Shown here piece after piece: positions 1-9,890 of a stretch of 64,000 nt of DNA. The stretch's first letter is position 1. Each line of letters starts with the position of its first letter. The notes beneath the pieces were generated by a model. It saw nothing but the letters and a program-made list of their open reading frames with translations, was not told where the DNA came from and searched no databases. The DNA comes from Trigonopsis variabilis (lineage: Eukaryota > Ascomycota > Trigonopsidomycetes > Trigonopsidales > Trigonopsidaceae): positions 62,001 to 126,000 of the forward strand of contig PPXM03000002.1 in the NCBI GenBank assembly GCA_003707065.3, read 5' to 3'. The translations under genes and the position numbers were made by a program.

Positions 1-2572
1 AAGATCACGCTAGGCTGTCGTCTCTTTGCTTCCACAAACAGCTGGACTACTACCGCTTCCGGTGTCTTGACAGTTAGCTAAACAGGCACAAATCATTCAC
101 TTGCCTTTGTAGAATCACTCAGTAGAGTCGCCAGATCAAACGACTGGACATAAACGCCCTCAAGATGATGCAGGATTGCCGGCCCGAGGTATTGTTGGCC
201 CATGCCAGCAGGACCGTATATTAAGAGCCGTGGCCTGTATATTCTCGCCCGCGCAAAGTCTGGTTTGTTAGCAGAGCTTAGACAAGACGGTACGTACTTT
301 GTATAGCAGTTTCTCTCGAGAACCCTTCCTCGATCCCTTCCGGTCGATTCAGCGCATACACGGCCTCCTGGACGAGGGAAATCTTGGGCTTCTTGGGTAG
401 CAAGGCATCCACCTTGTCTGTGATTGCCTTCAGTTCGTTTTCAAGCAACAGGTCTATTCCCGAAGGCAGGGGAGCAGCTCCGCTACTGGACGATCTGGCG
501 GAAGAGGGCACGATTCTGTCCAAGCACGCCATGAAATCATGCGGGAGCACGTTGATAGTGTTGATATCGATCATTAGCTTGTCGCTGCTCTGGTAAATCT
601 GAGGATATTTCCGTTGAATGGCGTGCAGGGCTGATTCCGTACACAGCGCCCGCAAATCAGCTCCACCGTAGCCTTTAGTGACGTCGGCTAGGTATTGGAC
701 AAACTTGGTCGACAGCGGCGGGTTCCACCGTCGCGTATTGATCTCTATTATCTTTTCTCGTGCCTGCATGTTGGGCAGCGGGAAGTAGAACTCTCGATCG
801 AATCGCCCTGGTCTTCTTAGCGCGGGATCCACTGCGTCAGGTCGGTTTGTGGCCCCAATCACAATCACCTGCCCGCGGTTGTCCATGCCATCCATGAGTG
901 CCAACAAAGTGGCGACAATCGACGCATGGATCTGCTCCTGCTTGGACGATCTGACGGGCGCCAGGCCATCGATCTCGTCAAAGAATATTATAGCGGGCTG
1001 GTTGTTCCTGGCCTCTTCAAATAGCAGTCGCAGTTGCCGCTCAGCTTCTCCGACCCACTTTGACAGCGCATCTGCGCCTTTGCGCATGAAGAACGCCACT
1101 TTTCTATCGCCAGAAGAACACGACGCAGCCAGCGCACGGGCTAAAAGAGTCTTTCCGGTACCAGGGGGTCCATGGAACAGCACTCCGCGCGGTGGCGTGA
1201 CCCCAAACTTCTGAAAGACCTCTGGGTAAAGCAGAGGAAGCGCAACCATTTCCTTGAGGCGGTTTATGTGGTCGTCGAGGCCACCCACGTCGCTGAAGCC
1301 AACGGTAGTCGTAGCCAGGGGATCGGAATCGGCCAGCTTGGCCTTGGGACGAAGCCGACCAAACGCGCCGGTTGGACCTGCTCCTGAGCGATGGACCAGG
1401 GCCCCGTCTTCGTCAGACGAGGACGAAGAAGCGTTTGCACCTGTTCCTGTCAGTTTTTTGGGCTGGTTCTGCCTGCCAAACAGGGATGGTATCCCTGCGC
1501 CCCCAAACGGCCCCGCGGTAGCAAACAAGCGACGGTTCACACCCGCTCCTCCGTATCGCCGTCTCGTAGATGTACTTGGAGACTCGTTGGCTCCGCGTTC
1601 CAGGCTCTGCTCGATCTCGTCGATGGTAGGGGGCGGAAGAATCTTGTAGCTGATGTTCTTCCGGACCCTGAGGTTCTTCTTTGGCGGAGGAGACGGCTCC
1701 GAGCTTTCCAGATCGGCCAGTTCCTGTTGAAGGCTTAGATCTTTATCGACGCCATCGAGTTCAGCTTCAGACGACGAGTCGTCCCCTTTGGGAGTGGTCT
1801 GTCGCCTGCGCGTAGTCCGGCGATGGCTGCGACGACGCAGCCTTCTAGTTCTAGTCCGCCGTTTCGGACGGTCTGACTCATCGTCGTCCTCATCCTTCAC
1901 TATAAACCGTTGGATCTGTCTCCGCTCTTCGTCTCGTTCGAAGCTTCCCTCTGAAGCGTCAGACACCAATTCGTCGTCTTCCGATGTATGGTACTCTTCG
2001 TCGGACTCGTGGGCACTTCTTCGCCGCTCGCGGTGAGCTGATCGACGTCTAGGTTTAGGCAGAATGTCGGAGCTGGACGACGAGTCGTTTGGATCGTCTG
2101 AAGCCGTCTCTGAGCTCTGGTTGACGGGCAATGGCAAAGGAGATGGAGCTTTGGGGGACTGCGATAGTAAGCTTTGAGCAAGAGAAGATAAATCAGGCGA
2201 CAAAAAGAGAGTGACGAGCTTCGATGAAGGCTGGGGGTTCGACGTTTGGCCACCAACGGTCTTTGCGGCGTACTGGAATCGGTGATCCAGTCCGTTTGGC
2301 GTAGTCGAATCGGATGGAGACCCGTTTCTCGAATCTTTCAGTCGTTTCGACGGGTGGTGCAATGACGGAGACGGAGTCGAAGGCCCAGCGTTATCATTCG
2401 TAAACGACGTCGCGGACTCCGAGCCATTCTGCGACGAAGAATGAAATCGTCGTTTACTAGCAAACGCCTCGTGTTGCATCAAGTTATCCTCTGATCCCGA
2501 CTGACTCTCTCTATCACCCCGGTCATCGTCAGAAGACCCGGAATCTGAAGAAATATAGCGTTGCCTTGGCAT
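1..2572 (-). CDS. YTA7: YTA7/ATAD2-family AAA+ ATPase, N-terminal part (runs off the left edge)
   Basis: Exons read 298-2572, 105-259 and 65 to beyond position 1 on the minus strand. The first ~420 residues are low-complexity, rich in Ser, Asp/Glu and Arg, as in the YTA7/ATAD2 chromatin ATPases that remodel nucleosomes and regulate histone genes. AAA domain 1 has Walker A GPPGTGKT near residue 470, Walker B FFDEID near 530 and the GATNRPD sensor. Exon 2 encodes the degenerate second AAA module, with GPAGMGQQYLGPAI in place of a normal P-loop, which is diagnostic of this family. The bromodomain would lie outside the window. Intron 1 is 260-297 (38 nt, GT-AG). Intron 2 is 66-104 (39 nt) and appears to be GC-AG with an AAG acceptor. 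The start is the first ATG of a long open frame. Confidence 0.93.
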
Positions 2573-2686
2573 GAAAGAAGAATCCTAGCCGCCTGAGGAC
2601 CGAATTAGACAGTAGCCAATACTAAGATATCGCCTGACACAATGTGGGAGTGGAGTCCAGGTTGAAGATAATCTTAGGTGCTCGGG

Positions 2687-2881
2687 TTAGGTGATGTAGC
2701 ACAGCAGATACAGGGTGAGTCCGCCAACGACAATCAAAGCCGGTGGACCCTTGTCGTCTCGCAGCGTGCCTTTCTGCTGTTCCTCTTGGGAGACAATTCT
2801 CGTCTGTCGCTGTTGGTCGGGCTGTCTTGCTGACGCCTGCCATTCGGTCCGGTTTGGCCATGATCTATATAATCTGCCCAT
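2687..2881 (-). CDS. Possible small tail-anchored membrane protein, unassigned
   Basis: A 64-residue ATG-initiated frame fills the gap between the divergently transcribed YTA7 and dynactin p62 genes. It is polar for about 45 residues and ends in one hydrophobic segment (PPALIVVGGLTLYLLCYIT), the topology of a C-terminally anchored ER or mitochondrial micro-protein. In size and layout it recalls RAMP4/YSY6, but I see no convincing sequence match. A second open frame overlaps it from 2861, and its start overlaps the dynactin N-terminus, so it may be fortuitous. Confidence 0.28.
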   Translation of the reverse strand: MGRLYRSWPNRTEWQASARQPDQQRQTRIVSQEEQQKGTLRDDKGPPALIVVGGLTLYLLCYIT

Positions 2882-4350
2882 GTCTAGAGTCCGACAGCTC
2901 TGATGATACGGTGGATATATCCAACTCGCCTGACATGTATAATCCCCAGAGCCGCTATCTGGTGACAGAGCTGTATTTCTGTCTGGCGTGTCGGACCCTA
3001 CGGTGTCCTCGATGTATCCAGCGGTCGATTGTGTCGATCTACTGCGACCAGTGTGGAAAGGAAGCGGTTGAAATGAACAAGCTGCTCAACAAGTCGAAGG
3101 GCAACCTGGCTGTAATAGCCAAGGACCGTGGCACATGCACGCGATGCCTGGACTGTCCTGAATGTGGAATAAAGCTGGGCAGGATGGCGGACGGGACGTA
3201 CCAGTGCTCTTATTGTCTCTACACGTTTCCTATGAATCATTTCAAGAGCTCTTCGTCTGCGTTCAGCCTGATTTTGGACCGGCTGGTCGACGACTACTAC
3301 GACGACGAGATTCTGACAGACTATCATAGCCATACAGTGCAATCGAAGAACGTGCGCTTTTTACAGCAATCCAATATCACTGAGTATCAAGAACACCTCA
3401 GCAGGTCGTCCTATTTGGACCTTTACAACCCCATGAAGTTCTATACGCTGCCTGATATGTCGGTAACTCCGAAATCCAGTCCCAGGCATCTACGAGCTTC
3501 CTTTCGCGATAGTCCTCTACCGGAATCGAGTCCCTCCCTTCGCTCAAAACTCACTCCAAGGTCAAAGTCTCTCCGATCAAAAGCGACCCATACTATATCA
3601 GCATGGAATGAAGATGAAACAGCTCTTATAAACCAAAGAAAATCTCAACCCATGGCTCGTCGCCCAATAAGTGCCCTTGCTAACCGCCCAACGACTCCAA
3701 ACCACCACCCTCTGCATTTAAAGGTTTCAAAGTCCTGCAAAGCATGCGACTCTGCCTTGATAACCCCGTTCCCAGAGCCTTTCAACGCAGCGTTTAAGCA
3801 GAAAGCTCTGGCCTTGTATTATTTACCTTGGATCACGCTCCAGTCTCTCCGTCGAAGTCATGATACCCAGCCCCGTCTAATTCCTGGATCCACGGTTGAA
3901 TTTGGCTTGAAATTCGTCAATCCTATTGCGGATCATTCTCTGGATGTCTCTTTGGCGTTGGTTCCTCAATCTTCTCGCCGTCTCGACAAGTTTACTCTTA
4001 TCTGTCCGAATTTCTCAGTCGGCCCTAGAGGAGGTGCTCAGAAACATCCAAGTCCGGTCGATCTGATGATTCCTCAAGACCGTCAGTATTTACTAGTATC
4101 AGATGGTCAAATGGAAGCTTGTCGCACGTCGGCGGCGGATCCAGGAGTAATTGCTCGGGGAAAGAACTGGGCTACGATACTAATTCAAGTGGAAGTTGGG
4201 CCTGTGTCGACTTTGAATGAGGTCGAAATGCCTCTGTTCGTTAGCGTCACTCCAAAACCACATGCTCCTGTAGAGTCGCCCATGGCGCCAATGGGTATGT
4301 GGGTCGTTGTGGGTTTAGGTAGCTGCTCAGGAGCTAAGGCAGCTGCTTAG
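2860..4350 (+). CDS. DCTN4: Dynactin subunit p62 (DCTN4 family)
   Basis: Dynactin p62 belongs to the pointed-end complex of dynactin, the dynein cofactor for microtubule transport. The N-terminal region carries the family's paired-cysteine zinc-binding block (ELYFCLACRTLRCPRC, IYCDQCG, CTRCLDCPECG, YQCSYC). A Ser/Pro-rich linker follows, then a C-terminal beta-rich part. The frame is open upstream of 2860 but has no earlier ATG; 2935 (MYNPQSRYLV) is an equally good start, because the family homology begins just after it. The last codons and the stop lie inside a 20-bp tandem repeat (4321-4380). A GTATGT at 4295 could be a donor for a missed terminal intron, so the last ~18 residues are uncertain. 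Confidence 0.85.
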   Translation: MIYIICPCLESDSSDDTVDISNSPDMYNPQSRYLVTELYFCLACRTLRCPRCIQRSIVSIYCDQCGKEAVEMNKLLNKSKGNLAVIAKDRGTCTRCLDCPECGIKLGRMADGTYQCSYCLYTFPMNHFKSSSSAFSLILDRLVDDYYDDEILTDYHSHTVQSKNVRFLQQSNITEYQEHLSRSSYLDLYNPMKFYTLPDMSVTPKSSPRHLRASFRDSPLPESSPSLRSKLTPRSKSLRSKATHTISAWNEDETALINQRKSQPMARRPISALANRPTTPNHHPLHLKVSKSCKACDSALITPFPEPFNAAFKQKALALYYLPWITLQSLRRSHDTQPRLIPGSTVEFGLKFVNPIADHSLDVSLALVPQSSRRLDKFTLICPNFSVGPRGGAQKHPSPVDLMIPQDRQYLLVSDGQMEACRTSAADPGVIARGKNWATILIQVEVGPVSTLNEVEMPLFVSVTPKPHAPVESPMAPMGMWVVVGLGSCSGAKAAA

Positions 4351-4380
4351 GTGCTTAGGTAGCTGCTTAGGAGCTAAGCT
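4321..4380. repeat. Three tandem copies of a 20-bp unit
   Basis: Positions 4321-4340, 4341-4360 and 4361-4380 are three consecutive 20-mers starting AGCTGCT(C/T)AGG. Copies 1 and 3 differ at only a few positions; copy 2 diverges in its second half. The stop codon of the dynactin p62 frame (4348-4350) lies in copy 2. Confidence 0.9.
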
Positions 4381-4672
4381 GGGTAATGGTAAACGGAATT
4401 CGCACAGACTATGTCGCATTAACTCAAATCTCTGCGTAAGTAGAATTGATCGTATATTTGCCATAAACAAAACACTTTACACGGGTGACCTTGACAAAAA
4501 ATAAAATATGTACTCAGCTTTGTATACTTTCTATTCCTGGGAACTTTGAAGCTTGTTCAGTCCGTAGCGTAGTGTCGAAATTTCTAGCATTTGTCGACAA
4601 GCGCTACAATTGTTGAACTGCACCCGGCAAGTGTTCTTCTTGTGTCTTGCATCTGCACATTCTTTCTCAACA

Positions 4673-5104
4673 ATGGGCAGTGTTTTTCTTCCCCATCTTC
4701 ACACTGGGTGGCATGTCGATCAAGCCATTTTATCTGAAGAGGAGCGCTTAGTGGTTATTCGCTTTGGGCGAGACTGGGACGAAGACTGTATGAAAATGGA
4801 CGAGATTCTGTATAAAATAGCTGACCGAGTGAAGAACTTTGCCGTGATTTATGTTTGCGATATCGATGAAGTACCCGATTTCAATAAAATGTACGAGTTA
4901 TACGATCCTATGACGATCATGTTTTTCTTCCGCAACAAGCACATGATGTGTGATTTTGGCACGGGTAATAACAATAAAATCAACTGGGTGCTCGATGACA
5001 AGCAAGAAATGATCGACATTATCGAGGAAATCTACCGAGGAGCCAAGAAGGGACGAGGTTTAGTGGTGTCACCAAAAGACTATTCTACGAAATATCGCTA
5101 CTGA
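4673..5104 (+). CDS. DIM1: DIM1 / TXNL4A, U5 snRNP thioredoxin-fold protein
   Basis: This is the 15-kDa thioredoxin-like component of the U4/U6.U5 tri-snRNP, required for pre-mRNA splicing. The 143-residue product is family length and nearly invariant: FLPHLHTGWHVDQAI, VVIRFGRDWDEDCMKMDE, CDIDEVPDFNKMYELYDP and MFFFRNKHMMCDFGTGNNNKI are all present. The open frame extends upstream, but the ATG at 4673 gives exactly the conserved N-terminus. The gene has no intron, which is notable beside its intron-bearing neighbours. It is nuclear and probably essential. Confidence 0.97.
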   Translation: MGSVFLPHLHTGWHVDQAILSEEERLVVIRFGRDWDEDCMKMDEILYKIADRVKNFAVIYVCDIDEVPDFNKMYELYDPMTIMFFFRNKHMMCDFGTGNNNKINWVLDDKQEMIDIIEEIYRGAKKGRGLVVSPKDYSTKYRY

Positions 5105-5704
5105 ATGGCCAGACCATCTACGGTTGATATGGGTGTGTTTGAATGGTTCGCTCATATGCTCTCTGTTCTACTGATAGTGCCTGAATCATGCTCAGGGAAC
5201 CTCTTGTAGAGTTCCAACCAGCCAGAATGCGCCAAAATGGATAGCAAGGACAGAACTAGAAGCTTTGCTACCAAAGTCTACCACGTTTGAGACAATGGAC
5301 CACAAAATCAAGGAGTATGGAGCTTACCTCTGACCTAGTCCCAAAGGCTGGTACTCCTCTAGTAGCAGTCAAGTGGTTGGAATCTCTTCATGATCTTTTT
5401 TCCCTGGTGGTCTAGTTCTGGTCGACTGGCTATGTGTTTTGAGACCCTTAACCCTTTTTTTGGGGACAAGCCATCGAACTGGGACGACTGAGACCCTCTT
5501 ATAAATTGCTGCTACTCGAATATCTGTAAGGATAGTTCTATAATGCAAGATAGACATTAAATAAGCACTAATCACGCCATGAGACTATCACTCTCAATCA
5601 TATGGATACCTGCGTAGAAAGAGAGATCAACGTATAGTGACGATGCCTTACTGCGACCTAGTGAGGACTGAGCAGCCGCTACATTTCGCCAGAGACAAAT
5701 TTTC
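5105..5704. other. Intergenic stretch, no gene seen
   Basis: About 600 bp between DIM1 and the ureidoglycolate lyase gene. Short frames on both strands lack features of real proteins. The right part (5521-5608) holds a cluster of GATA sites, listed separately. Confidence 0.6.
5521..5608. promoter_or_regulatory. Cluster of GATA-factor cores upstream of ureidoglycolate lyase
   Basis: Five GATA/TATC cores occur in 88 bp: 5521, 5531, 5549, 5586 and 5605. Three of them (5531, 5549, 5586) read GATAG in the GATAR orientation preferred by fungal nitrogen regulators of the AreA/Gln3 type. They lie about 100-185 bp before the start codon of a purine-nitrogen gene, where nitrogen catabolite control would be expected. 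Binding is inferred. Confidence 0.5.
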
Positions 5705-6376
5705 ATGGTTGTGCTTAATACAGTCACTCGATCGAATAAGATCGTCATTCATCCCGAATATGTTACTATCGATAATTTCAAACCATTCGGATCGATCATT
5801 TCCTCCGCCGAGCAGCTGAAAACGCATCAGACGGCGGCTGCAAACTACGGAACGGCCCAAAAGATCATGGATGTATCACCTATAATAAATGGATGCATCA
5901 ATTACAACTCAAATGATATATCAACATCTCTGCCTCCGAGTGGCTGTCTACCCAGGCCCCGGATCAACCTGTTTCGTTGTTCACCTCCTCCAGGCCTGTC
6001 CGTACGCGGAAATGGAATCTCTTACAATGGAAAAGTACTGGAAAGACACCCGTACAGTACTCAGTCATTCATACCCATGGGAAGAAACGCAGAAGAAGAT
6101 GCATTCTTGGTCATTGTTGCAGCAGGTGATAAGACCCCCGATCTCTCGGATATCAAGGCCTTCATATTCAAAGGCAACCAAGCAGTAACGTATGGCAAAG
6201 GCACCTGGCATGCTCCCATGATTGCTCTAGGCAGTACTACAGACTTTGCTGTCATCATCCATGAAAATGGAGTCCCCGTGGAAGATTGTGAAGAGACATA
6301 TGTTGAAGTCAATAACGGCGAGCCTGGCATTGAAGTGGAGTACAGTCTCTTGGCTCCTGATAGCATCGCAGCATAG
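5705..6376 (+). CDS. DAL3: Ureidoglycolate lyase (AllA/DAL3 family)
   Basis: The enzyme splits ureidoglycolate into glyoxylate and urea at the end of allantoin breakdown, releasing nitrogen from purines. The 223-residue single-exon product shows the family blocks in order: FKPFGSII near the N-terminus, NLFRCSPP, LERHPYSTQSFIPMG, the AFIFKGNQAVTYGKGTWHAPMIAL cupin core with its WHAP motif, and FAVIIHENG. Length is normal for the family. The first ATG starts the conserved region. The GATA cluster just upstream suggests nitrogen catabolite control. No other allantoin-pathway gene is nearby, so it is not clustered here. Confidence 0.92.
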   Translation: MVVLNTVTRSNKIVIHPEYVTIDNFKPFGSIISSAEQLKTHQTAAANYGTAQKIMDVSPIINGCINYNSNDISTSLPPSGCLPRPRINLFRCSPPPGLSVRGNGISYNGKVLERHPYSTQSFIPMGRNAEEDAFLVIVAAGDKTPDLSDIKAFIFKGNQAVTYGKGTWHAPMIALGSTTDFAVIIHENGVPVEDCEETYVEVNNGEPGIEVEYSLLAPDSIAA

Positions 6377-6743
6377 ATAACTACTCAGTATCTACTATTG
6401 ATGGTGCGACCATGCTACATAGCTGCTTGCCAGGTTATAGAAAGCCCTTTATTCAGAATTTAAAGGCTTTAAGTTGGTACCTTTGTTTATCAATGAGTTT
6501 ATAATTCGACAAGTCCACGTGGTTTCTATAGCCAACTACAACCTCCAGGTTGGCCATGTGGCTGTATCGCGTTTGGGGTTTAGAGCGCCAATGTTGCGGG
6601 GTTGCGGTTGTAATGCCCCAGGTTCCGCGACAGTTATGCTGTAGCGGGATGTCAAGGGCCATTATTGGGACAATGAGCCAGACCATGTGGATCATATCAC
6701 CCTTGGACGAGTTCTCGTGTTTTTCCCTGTGTTTATTTCTCGA
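6377..6743. other. Intergenic stretch upstream of the glycosyltransferase
   Basis: No gene seen. A CACGTG E-box core lies at 6516-6521, about 225 bp before the glycosyltransferase start. Short frames here are not convincing. Confidence 0.5.
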
Positions 6744-8136
6744 ATGAAAATCGCCTTGGTCACTGAGGTGTCGCCTAACCATGTTAATGGTGTCTCTAGA
6801 GCTCTGGCTAGACTGCTAGATCACCTAATCGAGAATGGCCATGAAGCTATAGTCTTGGGACCGGAATCAGGCATGTATAAAAACACTATCCCCTTATACG
6901 GGACCTATGGCCTGGCTCTTTATTGCTATCCTGAGCTCAAGGCCAGCATCATGAACGTGTCTATGGTTCTCCGTCTCTTGGCTTTTAAGCCCGATGTCAT
7001 TCATTTCCTCGATCCAAAGTGAGTCTCGCGACCGTGTCATGCATGCTAATGTCTAGTCTTCTCGGACCGCAGATTTTGGCGATCGCCCTGCTGTTCCTCC
7101 CTAATACGCCTAGAGTCTCGTCGTACCATACGAATATAGCTTACTACGCTGTACAGTTTGGATACTCGTTTCTCTATCATCCCATATGGCTTACTCACCG
7201 GCTCTATCACGGCCTCTGTAGCCTTACTCTCTGTCCTTCGAGTAAGAAATCTAGTTGACAAAGCTAACCGCAGATTCCACCATCCAGGGCTTAATAGCCA
7301 AAGGGTTTCCAAAGAGCAAAATGAGGATTTGGAGCCGTGGAGTCGACCTTACCTTGTTTCGACCCGAGAATCGCAGCCAGAAACTTCGACAGTCTTGGAG
7401 TAAGCTCCATGTCACAGAGATGCTCGATATCTATCCCATCGATAGTGCATCGTCATCCACAAGTACCTTAGTCGGTGACGACTCGACCCTTTCTTCCCGC
7501 TCTTCTTCTCCCTGCTCATCTCACGCTACGACGCCTGCTTCCTCCACTTCAGCTTCACCTTGCTTGTCCCCTATTGATCCGTCGGACCTCAAGGTTCTTC
7601 TCTATGTCGGCCGACTGAGCTGGGAGAAGAACCTTAAGATGCTCGTTGAGGCTTTTGAGCTGCTCGATCCGTCGCAGTATCTCCTTGTTCTTGTAGGAGA
7701 CGGCCCCGCTAAAGCAGAGCTTGAAATAAGGTTGGCCGAGCAGTTAAATCGCGGATCAGTGGTGTTCACTGGCTACTTGAAAGGAACAGATCTCGCGACA
7801 GCCTATGCTTCTGCAGATATCTTTGTCTTTCCTTCGCGATCAGAGACATTTGGCCAAGTAGTCCTCGAAGCAATGGCATCGGGGTTGCCAGTCGTTGGAT
7901 TGAATAGCGAGGGAGTGGCTGATACCATGATTGATGGGCAGACGGGATTCCTCGTCGATGAAACCAAGACGCTTGATCCAGTGAGAAGCTTCGCTAACTG
8001 TATTGAACGGATAGCGAGGGATCACACAGAACGTGACAAGATGCGGCATCATGCGATTGAAAGGGCGCGGCAATATACCTGGGCGAATGCCATGGAAGGT
8101 TGTGTGGATTGTTATCAACATGTGTTGAAGGAGTAG
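6744..8136 (+). CDS. GT4-family glycosyltransferase, SQD2-like
   Basis: Exons 6744-7018, 7057-7241 and 7274-8136 join to 440 residues; the introns are 38 and 32 nt. It has the two-Rossmann GT-B fold. The N-terminal half begins MKIALVTEVSPNHVNGVSR and contains DVIHFLDPNLLG and VSSYHTNIAYY. The C-terminal half has LYVGRLSWEKNLKMLVEAF, GDGPAK, the donor-site stretch FPSRSETFGQVVLEAMASGLPVV and E-x7-E spacing. Best resemblance is to the SQD2/mannosyltransferase branch of GT4; acceptor and sugar cannot be told. A Ser/Thr-rich insert of about 40 residues (near 207-250) sits between the domains and is unlike bacterial relatives. No signal peptide or membrane segment is evident, so a cytosolic or peripheral enzyme is likely. 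Confidence 0.88.
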
Positions 8137-8192
8137 GGTGGCGGTTGGGCAGGATAGATTCAAATGCAATTTAGAACTTAATGTACAGTAGT

Positions 8193-9134
8193 TTAGCCTT
8201 CTTCTTGTAGAATATCCCGCTCCATTCTCGCACGCTCTGCCTGGCGTTGCCGAAGGCGAATGAAGGTTGCTTGCTCGTAATCATGAGACGAGTCGCCCCC
8301 ATCGGCACCATTCTTTTTCGAACTGAGAACCGACGGTTCCCCATACGCCCAGTTCACGCTCTTCACCACTCGTAGGCAAGCAGGATCTATTGCCTGCGAT
8401 CGGAATGATGTTTGGGGGTCCTGGAAGAACGATAGGGCGTTATAGGCAGACGACAATGAACAAAAAACGACAATGGCCGAAGAGTACTTTTTAGATGATG
8501 GAACAGCCACCACATGGTCGAGATCACCAAACACTGCGAACCATTTACGCAGCTGAGCAGGGTCGACCGGCTTTATATTCTTCAGTCGAATTTTGAGGGT
8601 TCTATCATGTTCGTCAGATGATCCATTACTGCCTGCTGACGACTGCTGTGGCTCTGGAGCAGGTGAAGAAGAAGCACGATCCTGATCTTTCTGAGAGTTG
8701 ACTTGGTCTTTGCGCTTTCGCAGTAAATCCTGGTTTTGTCTTTTAATTCGTTCCAGTAATTCTTCTTTTTGGGACCTCGACCGCTTTGTCGACGATTGCT
8801 GTTCTCCTTCGCGCTCCCGCCTCTCGAGATCTTCCCTCAGACCTCGGCGGTGGCTATCAAGTTCATCTAGCTTGCGTTTTCTCGCAGCTTGAGCCTTGAG
8901 AACGTTATCGTAGATTTCACGGCTTTCATCATCACACAGAACCTCCAGAGCAATGCTCAACTGATGGAATTTGGCAGCTGCCTCTGAAGACGGATTCTTA
9001 TCAGGGTGATACTTTAACGCAGTTTTGCGATATGCTCGACGGATATCATTAACAGAACAACTTTGGTCAACTCCTAAGAGACCATAGAAGTCCTCATTTC
9101 GAGCGAAACTCTCGATTTCATCTCTTGGCCGCAT
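8193..9134 (-). CDS. DNAJC17: DNAJC17/Cwf23-like J protein with RRM
   Basis: The 313-residue product has an N-terminal J domain (DFYGLLGV, HPD at about 43-45), then a charged coiled-coil with Lys/Arg/Glu runs, an RRM (TLKIRLKNIKP, AIVVFCSLSSAYNAL) and a C-terminal RLRQRQAERARMERDILQ helix. This order is typical of DNAJC17 and fission yeast Cwf23, spliceosome-associated J proteins that act with Prp43-related disassembly factors. The ATG at 9134 starts right before the J domain; the frame is open for another 43 codons upstream without a better start. It converges with the glycosyltransferase, the stop codons being 56 bp apart. Confidence 0.9.
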   Translation of the reverse strand: MRPRDEIESFARNEDFYGLLGVDQSCSVNDIRRAYRKTALKYHPDKNPSSEAAAKFHQLSIALEVLCDDESREIYDNVLKAQAARKRKLDELDSHRRGLREDLERREREGEQQSSTKRSRSQKEELLERIKRQNQDLLRKRKDQVNSQKDQDRASSSPAPEPQQSSAGSNGSSDEHDRTLKIRLKNIKPVDPAQLRKWFAVFGDLDHVVAVPSSKKYSSAIVVFCSLSSAYNALSFFQDPQTSFRSQAIDPACLRVVKSVNWAYGEPSVLSSKKNGADGGDSSHDYEQATFIRLRQRQAERARMERDILQEEG

Positions 9135-9683
9135 AGAGTCATGAGTGGTAGTGAAGAGGTCAGATGTTCTGCTACAGTAACCTCTGCCACCGACGGCACA
9201 ACAAAGGTGGCTACAAGATTCTAAACATGTACAATCAATGAAATAGGGTGGAATAGAGTGCAATTAAACGGAGTGTGAAAGAGAGAGTATTGATGAAGGG
9301 TTCAAGGGTACTCAAGAAGAGAGGGAAACTGTGAGTCGGCCTGTTTATCACATATCAACGGAATAATAGAGAAGATAGCTCGGCTAACTTGAGTGGAGCG
9401 GCAAGTTTTTGATGACATAATATCAAGATCGACTGATAGTCCTTCCTTGTCGTCGTATGATTAAGTTGATCGTCGACTTGACATCACGCATTCCTCAGAA
9501 GACCGCCGACTTGAATCAATAGCCTCAATTTCGATAAATCTATGAATATTCGTTCAACTGTCTCCATCATCTGAGCATTCCTGAGTGTCGATTATTTAGA
9601 ACCCTTCCAAGCGAGCGATATCGGTTTTATTTCTTCCTCTACAGACAACATGCACACAATCCTTATACAGTACACAGCATAGA
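9135..9683. other. Intergenic stretch, no gene seen
   Basis: About 550 bp between the DNAJC17 start and the RPS29 stop, both on the minus strand. No convincing coding or RNA gene was found. It should hold the RPS29 3' UTR and the DNAJC17 promoter. Confidence 0.5.
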
Positions 9684-9890
9684 TTAACGGTTTTTGGAGA
9701 AGCCAATGTCATAAGCATACTCTCGGAAGCATTGACGGCAGATCATGAGATCATATTTTCGGATAAGACCAGCTCGGTGGGTGCACACTCGGCTAAAAGT
9801 TAGTAATTCATCAATGCCAGACTCTTACCATTGACGAGAGCCCTTTCCGTATTTGCGAGGATGAGAAAACCAGACGTTATCGTGAGCCAT
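9684..9890 (-). CDS. RPS29: 40S ribosomal protein S29 (uS14)
   Basis: Two exons, 9829-9890 and 9684-9792, are separated by a 36-nt intron (9793-9828). The 56-residue product reads [20 protein letters not shown], then [27 protein letters not shown] and DIGFSKNR. This is full-length uS14 with its four-cysteine zinc knuckle (CRVC...CRQC). It binds near the decoding centre of the small subunit. A CACGTGAC box lies about 80 bp upstream (9970-9975). The gene is divergent from EDC3. Confidence 0.96.

Noticed and set aside
1254-1738. Long plus-strand frames inside YTA7
   Set aside because: They are antisense shadows of the AAA+ gene, rich in Ser/Arg, with no homology.
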